A stretch of 64,000 nucleotides of DNA from VBWE01 sp943372645. Its GTDB lineage: Bacteria > Bacteroidota > Bacteroidia > Palsa-965. The DNA lies in the NCBI GenBank assembly GCA_943372645.1, contig CALRZN010000003.1, positions 1-64,000 of the forward strand, in the 5' to 3' direction. The notes below the pieces were generated by a model. That model had not been told where the DNA came from and did no database searches. It worked only from the letters and a program-made list of their open reading frames with translations. Below are positions 1 to 8,983 of the stretch, piece by piece (within the stretch, counting starts at the first letter, position 1; each line of letters begins with the position of its first letter). The position numbers were made by a program, and so were the translations under genes.

Positions 1-294
1 GGCAATCGCGTCTGAAAAATGCCATCTGTTATATCCCCATAATCAGGACTTTCGGGCAGACCTCTTACTTTTGATAGTGTTAGCGGGCAGTCAGTTCGAG
101 TGTTTCTTGCTGATTTTTCATCAGCAAGAAATGTATCGGGAACGTGGGCCGGGATCCCCTCGCACGTTCTCGATACACCTTCCATTTCGCCGCCCTGCGC
201 GCCCGGCACTCGAACTGACTGCCCGCTTTGTTTTGATTCAATACTATTTTGGAAAACCGCTAAATCAGTATAAAAATTTTCAGACGCGATTGCC
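1..294. repeat. Nested foldback (inverted-repeat) element
   Basis: Three inverted-repeat pairs are nested or sequential: 18 bp perfect arms at 1-18 and 277-294, 20 bp perfect arms at 83-102 and 207-226, and inside them two hairpins (103-114 with 120-131, perfect; 132-146 with 163-177, one mismatch). No convincing gene lies inside; the open frame across it is most likely a by-product. The outer arm begins at base 1, so the element may extend beyond the window. This resembles a mobile non-autonomous foldback repeat. I have an unverified impression that similar sequence recurs in Bacteroidota genomes. Confidence 0.75.
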
Positions 295-366
295 CTGGGT
301 GCCGGTGGGGTAGCGCCGCATATCAGCTGAAATGTTTGTATTTTGTTCTGTTCAAAAAAATAAAGC

Positions 367-645
367 ATGGATATTCAGCAACACGATAACGGTAGCAAAG
401 GTTCCTTTTACATTGAAGCCGATGGCCACAGACTGGCGCAAATGACGTACGTATGGGCCGGCTCCGATCGTATTATTATTGATCATACCGAAGTCAGTGC
501 AGCGCTGGCTGGCAAAGGTGCCGGTAAACAACTCGTGGCGAAAGCCGTTGATTTTGCTCGCGAAAAAGGAATTAAAATTGTGCCGCTCTGTCCGTTTGCA
601 AAAGCAGTATTCGAAAAAGTGCCGGCATACAGCGATGTGTTGTAA
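367..645 (+). CDS. Small GNAT-family N-acetyltransferase (YjdJ-like)
   Basis: This 92-residue cytoplasmic protein matches the short GNAT subfamily (Acetyltransf_CG / YjdJ-like) in length and motif order. A beta-strand region with HTEV is followed by the acetyl-CoA loop G-K-G-A-G-K (about residues 49-54). The C-terminal half carries the characteristic P-L-C-P-F-A-K segment. Members of this group acetylate small molecules or protein amines; the substrate is unknown. It starts at the first ATG and no strong ribosome-binding site is visible. It is transcribed alone and converges on the secreted hydrolase downstream, sharing a bidirectional terminator at 666-704. Family assignment is secure; function is open. 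Confidence 0.85.
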   Translation: MDIQQHDNGSKGSFYIEADGHRLAQMTYVWAGSDRIIIDHTEVSAALAGKGAGKQLVAKAVDFAREKGIKIVPLCPFAKAVFEKVPAYSDVL

Positions 646-665
646 CGCACGAACGTAAAGAGCAT

Positions 666-704
666 AAAAAATCCCGGCTGAAATTTTTTCGGCCGGGATT
701 TTTT
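666..704. terminator. Bidirectional intrinsic terminator
   Basis: A stem of AAAAAATCCCGGC pairs with GCCGGGATTTTTT, giving A- and T-runs on both sides, between convergent genes. An almost identical copy lies at 2818-2856. Confidence 0.85.
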
Positions 705-717
705 AGTTGAAAGCTGT

Positions 718-2502
718 TTATTGTTTTACAAAACGCACGCGTGTTGTACCGGTCTGCAGTTGGTACACACCGGCAGGCAAGGTTTCTACGCGCAGCTGTT
801 GGGTGCGGTTGCCGTTGCTGCGTTCGCGCAGTACAATGCGGCCGGTCATGTCACTAACGACAATTTCGTCGTTGCCGTTGGCTGCTGCAAACTGCAGCGT
901 GAGTATATCACGTACCGGATTCGGATATACCAGGAAAGGTGCATTGTTCGGGTTTGCTGCTATGCCGGTAACAATAACATGTATAATGTTGGAGGTGTCG
1001 GAACTGCACCCTGAAAGCGTAACGATGGTGTAATAATCGCCGTTTACTGTTACGTTATAGTTCTGCCCCGTTTCTCCCGGCAGCATACCTGCCGTGTTGT
1101 ACCACTGGTTACCTGCAGGCGCACCGGAGGTAAGGGTATTGTTGTTTTGCGTAATAACCGGCGTTGGTGGCGTTGGGTTTACTGTAATCCCGAGCGACGC
1201 ATTGCCCCCGGCTCCGAAATTATTTACACCACTCACCATAATGGTTCCCGATGTAGCAGATGAACTGAAATCAACGGTAATCGAATTGGTATTACTTGTT
1301 CCTGTAGCACCTGCCGGTAAGGTCCATACATACGATGTTGCATTCTGAATGGGCGGAACGGTATAAACGACCCCGCTTGTGCCCTGGCAAACGATTGTAC
1401 TTCCGCTTAATGCACCTGCACAGCGGGGTACATGATTGCGCACAACCCGGTAAAGCAGAAATGTGATGCCATCCTGTCCCGAAGGCCAGCAATTGGAGAG
1501 TCCGCAAACCACGGTTCCCATACAAGTGTCATACATCAATTTACTGCGATACCCCCAGGTTGATCCGCCATGTCCCCAGTATTTTATTCCCTGTGTGGTG
1601 GACCGGTCGAGCCCCAATGCATAATCATATACCGGGTTTCCGGTTCCGATAAATGTCGTCAGCTCTGTCAGGGAGGCCGCATTTATTACCTGCCCGCTGA
1701 ACAGGGCGTGATACCATTGCGCCATTTCGGAAGAGGTTGAAAAAACAGAACCGGCACAACCACCTGCCGTGTTTAATCCCACACGCGATGTGTCGTTGTA
1801 GTCAATACTATTGTACCAGCGGTGCGATACAATCCCTGTTTCTGCTTCCTGTACATCATAAAATGTACTGTCCATATTCAGCGGAGTGAGAATGCTGTCC
1901 CGGATAAGTTCAGCGATATGATGCCCTGTAATATTCTGGGCAATCATGCCAGCGAGAATATAATTCACATTGGAATAATTCCATCCGTTGCCCGGTGCAA
2001 ATACCGGTGCGCCCAGCCAGCCGAGCACCTCATTCGGAGTAAACACGCGGGTCGGATTGGCTGCTATTGTATCCATCCAGGGTGAAACGAAAATCGGATC
2101 GCTTACCCCGCTGGTGTGATTAAGCAACTGGCGTATGCTTATATCCGGATTCACATTCGGATAATTCGGCAAATAGCTGCTCACGCTGTCATCAAGATCA
2201 ACGAGGCCGTCTTCCTGAAGCATCAGCATTACCGTTGCAACAAATAATTTTGTGTTGCTTGCAATACCGAATTTCATATCGGATGTGATCGGCTGGCCGG
2301 TGTATGAAATTCCCGCTGTGCCACTCCAGGTGCCCTGGCCGGGAATATAAACAGCGGCCGACATACCTTTTACATTTCCAAGCATGTTGACGTACGTTGT
2401 CAGCGTATCCTGCAACATCGTTGCGAGGTTGGAATTAAACGATTGTGCATTTGCCATAAGCATGCTCATAGCCAGCACCAGGGTGATGTACATTTTTTTC
2501 AT
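718..2502 (-). CDS. Secreted beta-lactamase-family serine hydrolase with T9SS sorting domain
   Basis: A 594-aa exported enzyme. The start at 2502 is chosen because a signal peptide (MKKMYITLVL..ANAQ) follows directly; an upstream in-frame ATG adds nine poor residues. The serine-hydrolase/class C beta-lactamase fold is marked by S-N-T-K (82-85, nucleophile Ser82), Y-S-N (176-178) and H-G-G (311-313). Such proteins are usually D-aminopeptidases, DD-peptidases or esterases; the substrate cannot be read from sequence. After about residue 360 come a PKD-like/Ig domain and a linker. The last ~75 residues are a type A T9SS sorting domain (YPNPVRD..LPAGVYQL), so the protein should be secreted across the outer membrane and surface-attached or released. 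The last ~50 codons are nearly identical to those of the next gene. Confidence 0.9.
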   Translation of the reverse strand: MKKMYITLVLAMSMLMANAQSFNSNLATMLQDTLTTYVNMLGNVKGMSAAVYIPGQGTWSGTAGISYTGQPITSDMKFGIASNTKLFVATVMLMLQEDGLVDLDDSVSSYLPNYPNVNPDISIRQLLNHTSGVSDPIFVSPWMDTIAANPTRVFTPNEVLGWLGAPVFAPGNGWNYSNVNYILAGMIAQNITGHHIAELIRDSILTPLNMDSTFYDVQEAETGIVSHRWYNSIDYNDTSRVGLNTAGGCAGSVFSTSSEMAQWYHALFSGQVINAASLTELTTFIGTGNPVYDYALGLDRSTTQGIKYWGHGGSTWGYRSKLMYDTCMGTVVCGLSNCWPSGQDGITFLLYRVVRNHVPRCAGALSGSTIVCQGTSGVVYTVPPIQNATSYVWTLPAGATGTSNTNSITVDFSSSATSGTIMVSGVNNFGAGGNASLGITVNPTPPTPVITQNNNTLTSGAPAGNQWYNTAGMLPGETGQNYNVTVNGDYYTIVTLSGCSSDTSNIIHVIVTGIAANPNNAPFLVYPNPVRDILTLQFAAANGNDEIVVSDMTGRIVLRERSNGNRTQQLRVETLPAGVYQLQTGTTRVRFVKQ

Positions 2503-2817
2503 GTGTGTGACATTTTTTAAAAAGTACAATTATAAATACGCCCTGCCGCGATCGAAAGATGCATGTAAATCCAGTTCCGGATGATGTTTTCAGCATCCCG
2601 GCTGTTGGTGTTTTTTTAAGTGCATTCGGGTAATTCGGTCACTTCAGGTTGTTTGCCGTATCTGTAACGTATTTTACTTTCTGAAGGTTACGAAAATGTT
2701 ATCTTGATTGCGCTTTTAATGCATTGCAGAAAAAGCAATACCGTAATTGGTTCTGTTTCGAAAATTGCTGTTTGTAAAATAAACCACCGGGTTCCCGCTC
2801 ATGCCAGTAACACGCAT
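2503..2817. other. Intergenic region upstream of the serine hydrolase
   Basis: This 315-bp stretch carries no supported gene. It must hold the promoter of the minus-strand hydrolase, but I see no clear TAnnTTTG box. Confidence 0.5.
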
Positions 2818-2856
2818 AAAAAATCCCGGCTGAAATTTTTTCGGCCGGGATTTTTT
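2818..2856 (-). terminator. Intrinsic terminator, duplicate of the one at 666-704
   Basis: Same stem and T-run as the copy at 666-704, lying just downstream of the minus-strand PKD protein. It is part of a ~190-bp duplicated segment (662-853 and 2814-3005). Confidence 0.85.
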
Positions 2857-2869
2857 AGTTGAAAGCAGA

Positions 2870-5596
2870 TTATTGTTTTACAAAACGCACGCGTGTTGTA
2901 CCGGTCTGCAGTTGGTACACACCGGCAGGCAAGGTTTCTACGCGCAGCTGTTGGGTGCGGTTGCCGTTGCTGCGTTCGCGCAGAACAATGCGGCCGGTCA
3001 TATCACGCACCACGATTTCGTTGCTGCTGTTGGCGTTTGCAAACTGCAGTGTAAGCACATCACGCACCGGGTTCGGATACACGGCAATGGCATTGTTCGC
3101 ATTTTCATGCATGCCCGTAATAATAATTGTTACCTGCTGGCAGATGGTGTCTGACGCGCACGAGCTGCTGGCGATGAGGCAAACGGTGTACACACCACCC
3201 GAAGGGTAGGTATAAACCGGATTCTGTTGCGTGCTGTTTCCGCCGTCGCCGAAATCCCACAGCCACGATGTTGCACCGCCGGTAGTGAGATCGGTTACAG
3301 TAATCGTATCAAGCGTATCGGCTGCAGTGAAAGCTGCACTTACCGGTGCGCATACGGTTACCGGCTGGCAAATGGTGTCGCTTTCGCAAAGCGATGTGGT
3401 GATGAGGCATACGTTGTATGTTCCGTTTGTGCCATACACATGCCCCGGGTTTTGTGTGTTGTCAACAGGACTGCCGTCGCCAAAATCCCAGCTCCAGCTG
3501 GTTACTGTTCCTGCGCTTGCATCCGTAAAGTTGCTGCTGAGTCCGTTTGTGCTGCTGCTGAATCCTGCGGTGAGCGGTGCACACACCGTAACCTGCTGGC
3601 ACATCGTGTCGGAACCGCAGGCCGTGGTGGCAATGAGGCACACATTGTACGTGCCGTCAAACGCATACGTGTGTGTCGGGTTTTGCTGTATGCTCTGGTT
3701 GCTGTCGCCAAAATCCCATAACCAGCTGGTGGGTGAACCGGTGCTGCCATCGGTAAAGTTTACCGAAAGTCCGCCGCTGTTGTTTGTATAGGTTGCAACC
3801 GGGAACTGGCATGCAAACACCTGCTGGCAGATGGTGTCGGCACCGCAGGGCGAGGTGGCGATAAGGCAGGCATTGTAAACACCGGGAACAGCATACGTAT
3901 GTGATGGATTCTGGAGCGTGCTCGTATTACCATCGCCAAAATCCCAGGCCCACGAAGTTGCAATACCGGCAGTGGTATTTGTAAAGTCATACGCCAGCGG
4001 GCCGGTGTTTGTTGACGTGTAACCCGCAACCGGTATGGAGGTGTAACTGCCAATGGCTACGCGGATACAGGCGTCCTGTATTTCGTTGTAGCGGAACGTG
4101 GCCCAGCCCCCGTCGAGAATTTCAAAATTGCGGCGCGAAAACGGACCGGCGGTTTCACAACCCAGGAAAATGGTAGTGCCGCCCTGGTACCAGGCCACAT
4201 AAAATCCACCCGAAGGCAGTGTTACAGCGGGTGATACGTTCACCGTATTCCATGCGCCCGATGTAACCGAACTCGATGCAACGGTGGTCGTAAATAAAAC
4301 CGTTCCCGGTGAACCGTTCGGGCCGTTGTCGTCATAAATGGTTGCGATGTACCCGCTGCCCGCGTTACTGCTGATGTAATATTGCAGCGTGGTAATGGTA
4401 TATCCCGGCATGGGCGGATTAAAATACATGGCCACTCCATCGTCGTTGGCCCCGCCGTTCCAGTTTACGGAACCGCCGGGCGCATTGCCGCTCACGTGGC
4501 TCAGCACCGTTGTAGATGCGCATGGATTGATGACGTTATACTCAACGACGGTGTTGTCGTTCAGCGGATTGATGTCCTGTGAATTGCTCGTGGTTACAGC
4601 ATAGCTGTGTTGCCCCACCGCCGAAGGAATCCACACACCGGGAAAGGTGAACAGGCTGTCGGCGCCGGCGGCCATGGTGGGCAGGCTTCCTGCGGAAGTG
4701 AATATAACCGAAGGCACCATGTTCGAAATGCTGGCCGCCAGGTTTGTTGTTGTCGTTACGTTTGCATTTCCGGCGTTGCGTATTTCACTCTGCAGTGTAA
4801 TCGGCACGTTTGTGAAAACAAATTCGGAGTAGTTGCCGCTGTTTGCATTCCACTGCGGAAGCATATCGCGGATGCTGATAAGCGGAACCGTCGGGTAATC
4901 AAAAAGGATAACCGAATTGGATGGTGGTAACACATCCGTATGTACCTGCAAACCGATGGTGCCCGTGCTGTTTTCAATACCCACTTCCATGTCGTTGCAG
5001 CTGCCGCCGTTGGTAAAAGCAGTTAATGTGCCGTACTGAAATTTAATGGAACTGTCGGCGCCACACAGGATCACCTGGAAATTGGTGGAGCCGGCCCAGC
5101 CCGGTGCGTTCACACTCCAGTAAGGCACGTTGATGTACGAAACGATAAACGTATCGGTGCTGTTGGTCCAGTATTTCACCGCGCCGGGATTGCCAAGGCC
5201 GGTAAAATTCAGATCACTCATCAGCGCAGCGAGGTAATTATCAGCCGCACCGCCCGCCACCGGGATATTCGGAAAACAGGAAGCAATGTTACTTGCCGAA
5301 GTATTAAAACTCAGCCAGCCGTTTGAACCGATGCGTACCTGGCTCACATCAATCCAGTAATAATGAAAGTTGAAACCGATCGGTGCGAGGTTCGGCGAGG
5401 AGTTGTCGTCGCCCAGCCCGGTAACGGTTTGCACACCCGGCTTCGAGGTGATATCAACCCAGTTGTAAACCGGTCCGCCCACATCCGCAGAGGTAATCCA
5501 GGTATATCCGTAAGCATCCGGACCGCCCGCCGCACGGCTTTGTGAAGGCAATGCAAGGCACAGCAAGGCCATCAGGCCGAGGTAAATGTTTTTCAT
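2870..5596 (-). CDS. Large secreted multi-PKD-domain protein with T9SS sorting domain
   Basis: A 908-aa exported protein. The start at 5596 places the signal peptide (MKNIYLGLMALLCLALPSQSRA) at the N-terminus; the longer frame adds 18 implausible residues. Residues ~25-230 form a beta-rich lectin/nidogen-like module. They are followed by an Ig-like/CARDB-like region and a second beta-sandwich. Four consecutive PKD repeats follow, each with the W-x-W-D-F-G-D signature and a C..D-T-I/M-C-Q-x-V tail. A type A T9SS domain (YPNPVRD) ends the protein. It is probably a surface adhesin or polymer-binding protein; no catalytic motif is seen. The terminal ~35 residues are identical to those of the neighbouring hydrolase, which suggests gene conversion or segmental duplication of the sorting domain. 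Confidence 0.88.
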   Translation of the reverse strand: MKNIYLGLMALLCLALPSQSRAAGGPDAYGYTWITSADVGGPVYNWVDITSKPGVQTVTGLGDDNSSPNLAPIGFNFHYYWIDVSQVRIGSNGWLSFNTSASNIASCFPNIPVAGGAADNYLAALMSDLNFTGLGNPGAVKYWTNSTDTFIVSYINVPYWSVNAPGWAGSTNFQVILCGADSSIKFQYGTLTAFTNGGSCNDMEVGIENSTGTIGLQVHTDVLPPSNSVILFDYPTVPLISIRDMLPQWNANSGNYSEFVFTNVPITLQSEIRNAGNANVTTTTNLAASISNMVPSVIFTSAGSLPTMAAGADSLFTFPGVWIPSAVGQHSYAVTTSNSQDINPLNDNTVVEYNVINPCASTTVLSHVSGNAPGGSVNWNGGANDDGVAMYFNPPMPGYTITTLQYYISSNAGSGYIATIYDDNGPNGSPGTVLFTTTVASSSVTSGAWNTVNVSPAVTLPSGGFYVAWYQGGTTIFLGCETAGPFSRRNFEILDGGWATFRYNEIQDACIRVAIGSYTSIPVAGYTSTNTGPLAYDFTNTTAGIATSWAWDFGDGNTSTLQNPSHTYAVPGVYNACLIATSPCGADTICQQVFACQFPVATYTNNSGGLSVNFTDGSTGSPTSWLWDFGDSNQSIQQNPTHTYAFDGTYNVCLIATTACGSDTMCQQVTVCAPLTAGFSSSTNGLSSNFTDASAGTVTSWSWDFGDGSPVDNTQNPGHVYGTNGTYNVCLITTSLCESDTICQPVTVCAPVSAAFTAADTLDTITVTDLTTGGATSWLWDFGDGGNSTQQNPVYTYPSGGVYTVCLIASSSCASDTICQQVTIIITGMHENANNAIAVYPNPVRDVLTLQFANANSSNEIVVRDMTGRIVLRERSNGNRTQQLRVETLPAGVYQLQTGTTRVRFVKQ

Positions 5597-5919
5597 GTTT
5601 CGTGTATTTAACTGGTTAATGTGTAAATATAACGAAACGAGGTTTACCATTTAAATGCTTCCCGGCATATTCTGCGGATTTATCAGAGTTTGCAGTGGGG
5701 CGGGCGTTAGAAGTGCTATCGGTTGCGGATAGGCTGTCGGGAACAAAGGATTCTTTATATGAAAACACGCCAGGTTGTATAAATGCGGAGTTTGCAACAC
5801 GCGTGGAAATCGTATGCGGTGATGGATATAATTGCATGCCTTTAAAAGGAACAAAATGCAGCAACACAATCACCCCAAAAATTTAACACCCCCATATTCC
5901 AAATCCCAACCCAAACCCC
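5597..5919. other. Divergent intergenic region
   Basis: This 323-bp stretch separates divergently transcribed genes and must hold both promoters. A weak minus-strand TATATTTA-like box is at 5624-5631. Nothing else is recognised, and open frames here look spurious. Confidence 0.45.
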
Positions 5920-5927
5920 TATCTTTC
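5920..5927 (+). promoter_or_regulatory. Candidate Bacteroidota -7 box (TATCTTTC)
   Basis: This is one mismatch from TAnnTTTG and only 5 nt before the GTG start at 5933. If used, it predicts a leaderless or near-leaderless mRNA. Confidence 0.4.
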
Positions 5928-5932
5928 CCTTC

Positions 5933-6772
5933 GTGAAAAAACTCATCTGTCTTTTAACGCTGTTGCCCGTCGTGGTTTATGCCGGGATCGACAACTCGCC
6001 CCTGGGTGCGCGCAGTGCGGGCATGGGCGGCAGTTCTGTGGCGCTTACCGGCGACCTGTGGTGTGCGCATAACAACCAGGCCGGGCTCGCTTTCGTGCGC
6101 GATGTGCAGGGCGGACTGTTTTATGAAAACCGCTTTATGGTTAAAGCGCTTTCGATGAAAGCCGGTGCGTTTGCTTTGCCGATTAAACGAGGTACGTTCG
6201 GACTGGAAGTTTCTTCGTTTGGTTATACGCAGTATGCCGAAAACAAATACGGCCTTTCGTATGCCATGCCTTTCGGCGAAAAATTTGCGATGGGTGTGCA
6301 GGTGGATTATATGTCGCTGCGTTTTGGTGAAAACTACGGCAAAGCGGCAACAGCCAGCGGCGAAATCGGCGTGATTGCAAAACCACTGAAAAACCTCACC
6401 ATCGGCGCGCACCTGTTTAACCCGATGCGGAGCAAACTTGCTGAATATAATGACGAGCGCGTGCCCACCATCATGCGTTTCGGGGTGAACTATCGTTTTT
6501 CAGATAAAGTATTTATCACCGGCGAAGCGGAAAAGGACATGGATTTTAAACCCGTTATCCGCGGCGGACTGGAATACCGGCCCATCAAAGAGTTTTACAT
6601 CCGCGCAGGCGGCGGTTCCAATCCGGGAACGACCAGTTTCGGTTTTGGCATTGCAATGAAAAACCTGCGCCTGGATGTTGCATCGAGTTTTCATGCGCAA
6701 CTTGGATTTACACCGCATGTGGGGTTGCAATATGGTATAGGTGAAAAACAGGTTTCGGTTCCGAGCAAATAA
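5933..6772 (+). CDS. Outer-membrane beta-barrel protein (PorV/FadL-like)
   Basis: A 279-aa exported protein with a GTG start directly followed by a signal peptide (MKKLICLLTLLPVVVYA). The mature N-terminus contains G-A-R-S-A-G-M-G-G and N-N-Q-A-G-L-A. This is the hallmark of the UPF0164/PorV-PorQ/FadL-like barrel superfamily. Alternating polar/hydrophobic strands fill the rest, ending in a strand-like segment. The next gene follows within 80 bp at most on the same strand and is itself a predicted barrel with a helix-hairpin-helix domain, so the two are probably co-transcribed. PorV-type proteins shuttle T9SS cargo, but this one is shorter than typical PorV and I would not assign that role. 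Confidence 0.75.
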   Translation: MKKLICLLTLLPVVVYAGIDNSPLGARSAGMGGSSVALTGDLWCAHNNQAGLAFVRDVQGGLFYENRFMVKALSMKAGAFALPIKRGTFGLEVSSFGYTQYAENKYGLSYAMPFGEKFAMGVQVDYMSLRFGENYGKAATASGEIGVIAKPLKNLTIGAHLFNPMRSKLAEYNDERVPTIMRFGVNYRFSDKVFITGEAEKDMDFKPVIRGGLEYRPIKEFYIRAGGGSNPGTTSFGFGIAMKNLRLDVASSFHAQLGFTPHVGLQYGIGEKQVSVPSK

Positions 6773-6847
6773 GCGATAATGGTAAACATTGTAAGATCGT
6801 ATTTCCTGAATAACCGCAATGTACCCCGCGCATTCCCGCACGCCGCA

Positions 6848-8983
6848 ATGTTATGCGCGATGTTTCGCAATGCTTTTAAAGGTATATGTTTTGCGCTTCT
6901 GTTTTTAATCCCGGAACAGATGCAGGCGCAGGTGGATACATTGAAGCCGAAAACAGACGGCAATACCAACGAAGCCATTGAACAGAGCATCGAAAACCTG
7001 TCGGAGACAAACGGCAATGAAGATGCGGATTACACCAACCTCACCGACGATCTGCAGCGGTACCTCGAACGCCCGCTGAACCTGAATAAAGCTTCTGCCG
7101 AAGAACTGAACGACCTACACCTGCTGGATGAAGTACAGATTCAAAACCTGCTGCGGCACATCGAAAAAAACGGGGCACTCATTACCATTTACGAACTGCA
7201 GGCCATTGACGGGTTCGATATGAAAACGATTGAACGCATCCTGCCTTTTGTTACGGTTTACGATAATTTTAATTCGGCAAACATTTCGCTGCGCGAGATG
7301 CTGAAAAACGGCAAACACGAAGTGGTGTTCCGCGCACAGCAGGTACTCGAAACGCAGAAAGGCTTTACCACTGCCGACAGCACCACGCTCGCTGAAAGCC
7401 CGAACTCGCGTTACGTCGGAACACCACAACGCTATTATGCACGCTACCGGTTTACGTACAGCAACGTGATCAGCTGGGGCATTCTCGGCGACAAAGACGC
7501 GGGCGAAGATTTTTTTAACGGCACGCAGAAACAGGGTTTTGATTTTTACTCCGCACATTTCTGCATCCGCAACATCAAGTTTGTGAAAGCGCTGGTGATC
7601 GGCGATTACCAGGCGAACTACGGGCAGGGCTTAACGGCATGGACGGGCTTCGCATTCGGAAAAACAGCGGATGCATCCAACATCAAACGTAACGCAGGCG
7701 GCATACGGCCGTATTTTTCAACAGACGAAAACCTGTTTATGCGCGGCGCTGCGACTACGCTGCGGTATAAAAAAATGGAATTGTCGGCGTTTTACTCGAA
7801 CAAACGCGTGGATGCCAATGTAACACGCAGCGATACTTCCGGAACCGATATCGAAGTGCTTGAAGTAAGTTCGTTACAGCAGACCGGCCTGCACAGCACG
7901 CCATCGGAAATTGCTGACAAAGATGCGCTGGGCGAACAACTGATGGGCGGAAACGTGGCTTATAAATCGCGGAAGTTCAGCATCGGTGCTACGGCGCTGT
8001 TTACCCATTTCAGTGCGCCGCTTAACCGCAACCTCAGCCTGTACAACCAGTTTGAATTTGCCGCGCAGCAGAACCTGAATGTGGGTGTGGATTACAACTA
8101 CGTGTTCCGCAATTTTAACTTCTTCGGTGAAACCGGCATGAGTGCCAACGGCGGACTGGCAACGGTAAACGGCGTGATCATCAGTCCTGATTCGCGGCTT
8201 TCGTTTTCGGTGCACCACCGTTATTTCCAGCGCAATTTTCAGAACGTTTACGCAAACGTTTTTGCCGACGGCAGCCTGCCCGCCAACGAACAGGGCATTT
8301 ACATGGGCATGGTGGCGCGCCTGCACCGCACACTTACGCTCAATACGTTTTACGACCGCTTTGTATTTCCCTGGCTGCGTTTTTCTGTTGATGCGCCTTC
8401 GAGCGGAACCGATTTCCTGGTGCAGCTGAGTTATGTGCCGGATAAAAAAACGTCCATGTACCTGCGTTTCCGCCACCGCGATAAATTTACCAACGCAAGC
8501 GACGACGAAGCGGATATGGATTACATCATACCGGTGGAACAATACAATTACCGGTTCAATATTCAGTACCCGGTGAGTCCTTCGGTGAAACTGCGCAACC
8601 GCGTGGAGTACACCACCTACCGCGAACAGAACGCAGAAGCGGAACACGGCTACGTGATTTACCAGGATGTAACCTACCGCAAGCTGGGCAAAAAGATTTC
8701 GTTCACCGGGCGCTACGCCTTATTCCAGACCGAATCGTATAACGCGCGTATGTATGCGTACGAAAACGATATGCTGTATGCGTACTCCATTCCCTCGTAC
8801 TATAACCGCGGCACGCGTGTGTATGCTCTGGTGAATTACGACATCACCCGCAACATCGAGCTGTGGTTCCGCATCGCGCAAACGTTTTACAACAACCAGG
8901 ATGTGATCAGTGAAGGCTCGTTAACGGAAATACAGGGCAACCGGAAAACGGAAGCGAAGATCCAGATACGGGTGAAATTGTAA
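6848..8983 (+). CDS. Helix-hairpin-helix domain outer-membrane barrel protein
   Basis: About 711 aa. In-frame ATGs lie at 6779, 6848 and 6860. I chose 6848 because a good signal peptide (FRNAFKGICFALLFLIP..QAQ) then begins the protein; the 6779 start sits 6 bp after the previous stop and cannot be excluded. Early in the mature protein is a double helix-hairpin-helix unit like that of ComEA (L-N-L-N-K-A-S-A-E-E-L, then L-Q-A-I-D-G-F), which in ComEA binds DNA. The remaining ~550 residues are amphipathic strands with many aromatic residues, typical of an outer-membrane barrel. The architecture occurs widely in Bacteroidota without an assigned role. DNA uptake is a plausible inference from the HHH part only. 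Confidence 0.75.
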   Translation: MLCAMFRNAFKGICFALLFLIPEQMQAQVDTLKPKTDGNTNEAIEQSIENLSETNGNEDADYTNLTDDLQRYLERPLNLNKASAEELNDLHLLDEVQIQNLLRHIEKNGALITIYELQAIDGFDMKTIERILPFVTVYDNFNSANISLREMLKNGKHEVVFRAQQVLETQKGFTTADSTTLAESPNSRYVGTPQRYYARYRFTYSNVISWGILGDKDAGEDFFNGTQKQGFDFYSAHFCIRNIKFVKALVIGDYQANYGQGLTAWTGFAFGKTADASNIKRNAGGIRPYFSTDENLFMRGAATTLRYKKMELSAFYSNKRVDANVTRSDTSGTDIEVLEVSSLQQTGLHSTPSEIADKDALGEQLMGGNVAYKSRKFSIGATALFTHFSAPLNRNLSLYNQFEFAAQQNLNVGVDYNYVFRNFNFFGETGMSANGGLATVNGVIISPDSRLSFSVHHRYFQRNFQNVYANVFADGSLPANEQGIYMGMVARLHRTLTLNTFYDRFVFPWLRFSVDAPSSGTDFLVQLSYVPDKKTSMYLRFRHRDKFTNASDDEADMDYIIPVEQYNYRFNIQYPVSPSVKLRNRVEYTTYREQNAEAEHGYVIYQDVTYRKLGKKISFTGRYALFQTESYNARMYAYENDMLYAYSIPSYYNRGTRVYALVNYDITRNIELWFRIAQTFYNNQDVISEGSLTEIQGNRKTEAKIQIRVKL

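Noticed and set aside
71..313. 80-aa open frame across the foldback repeat at the window start
   Set aside because: It follows the inverted repeats rather than protein-like composition, has no start context, and ends together with the repeat; treated as non-coding.
2870..5596. Long frames antisense to the PKD and DUF2330 genes
   Set aside because: They mirror the codon periodicity of repetitive sense genes and show no signal peptides or family motifs.
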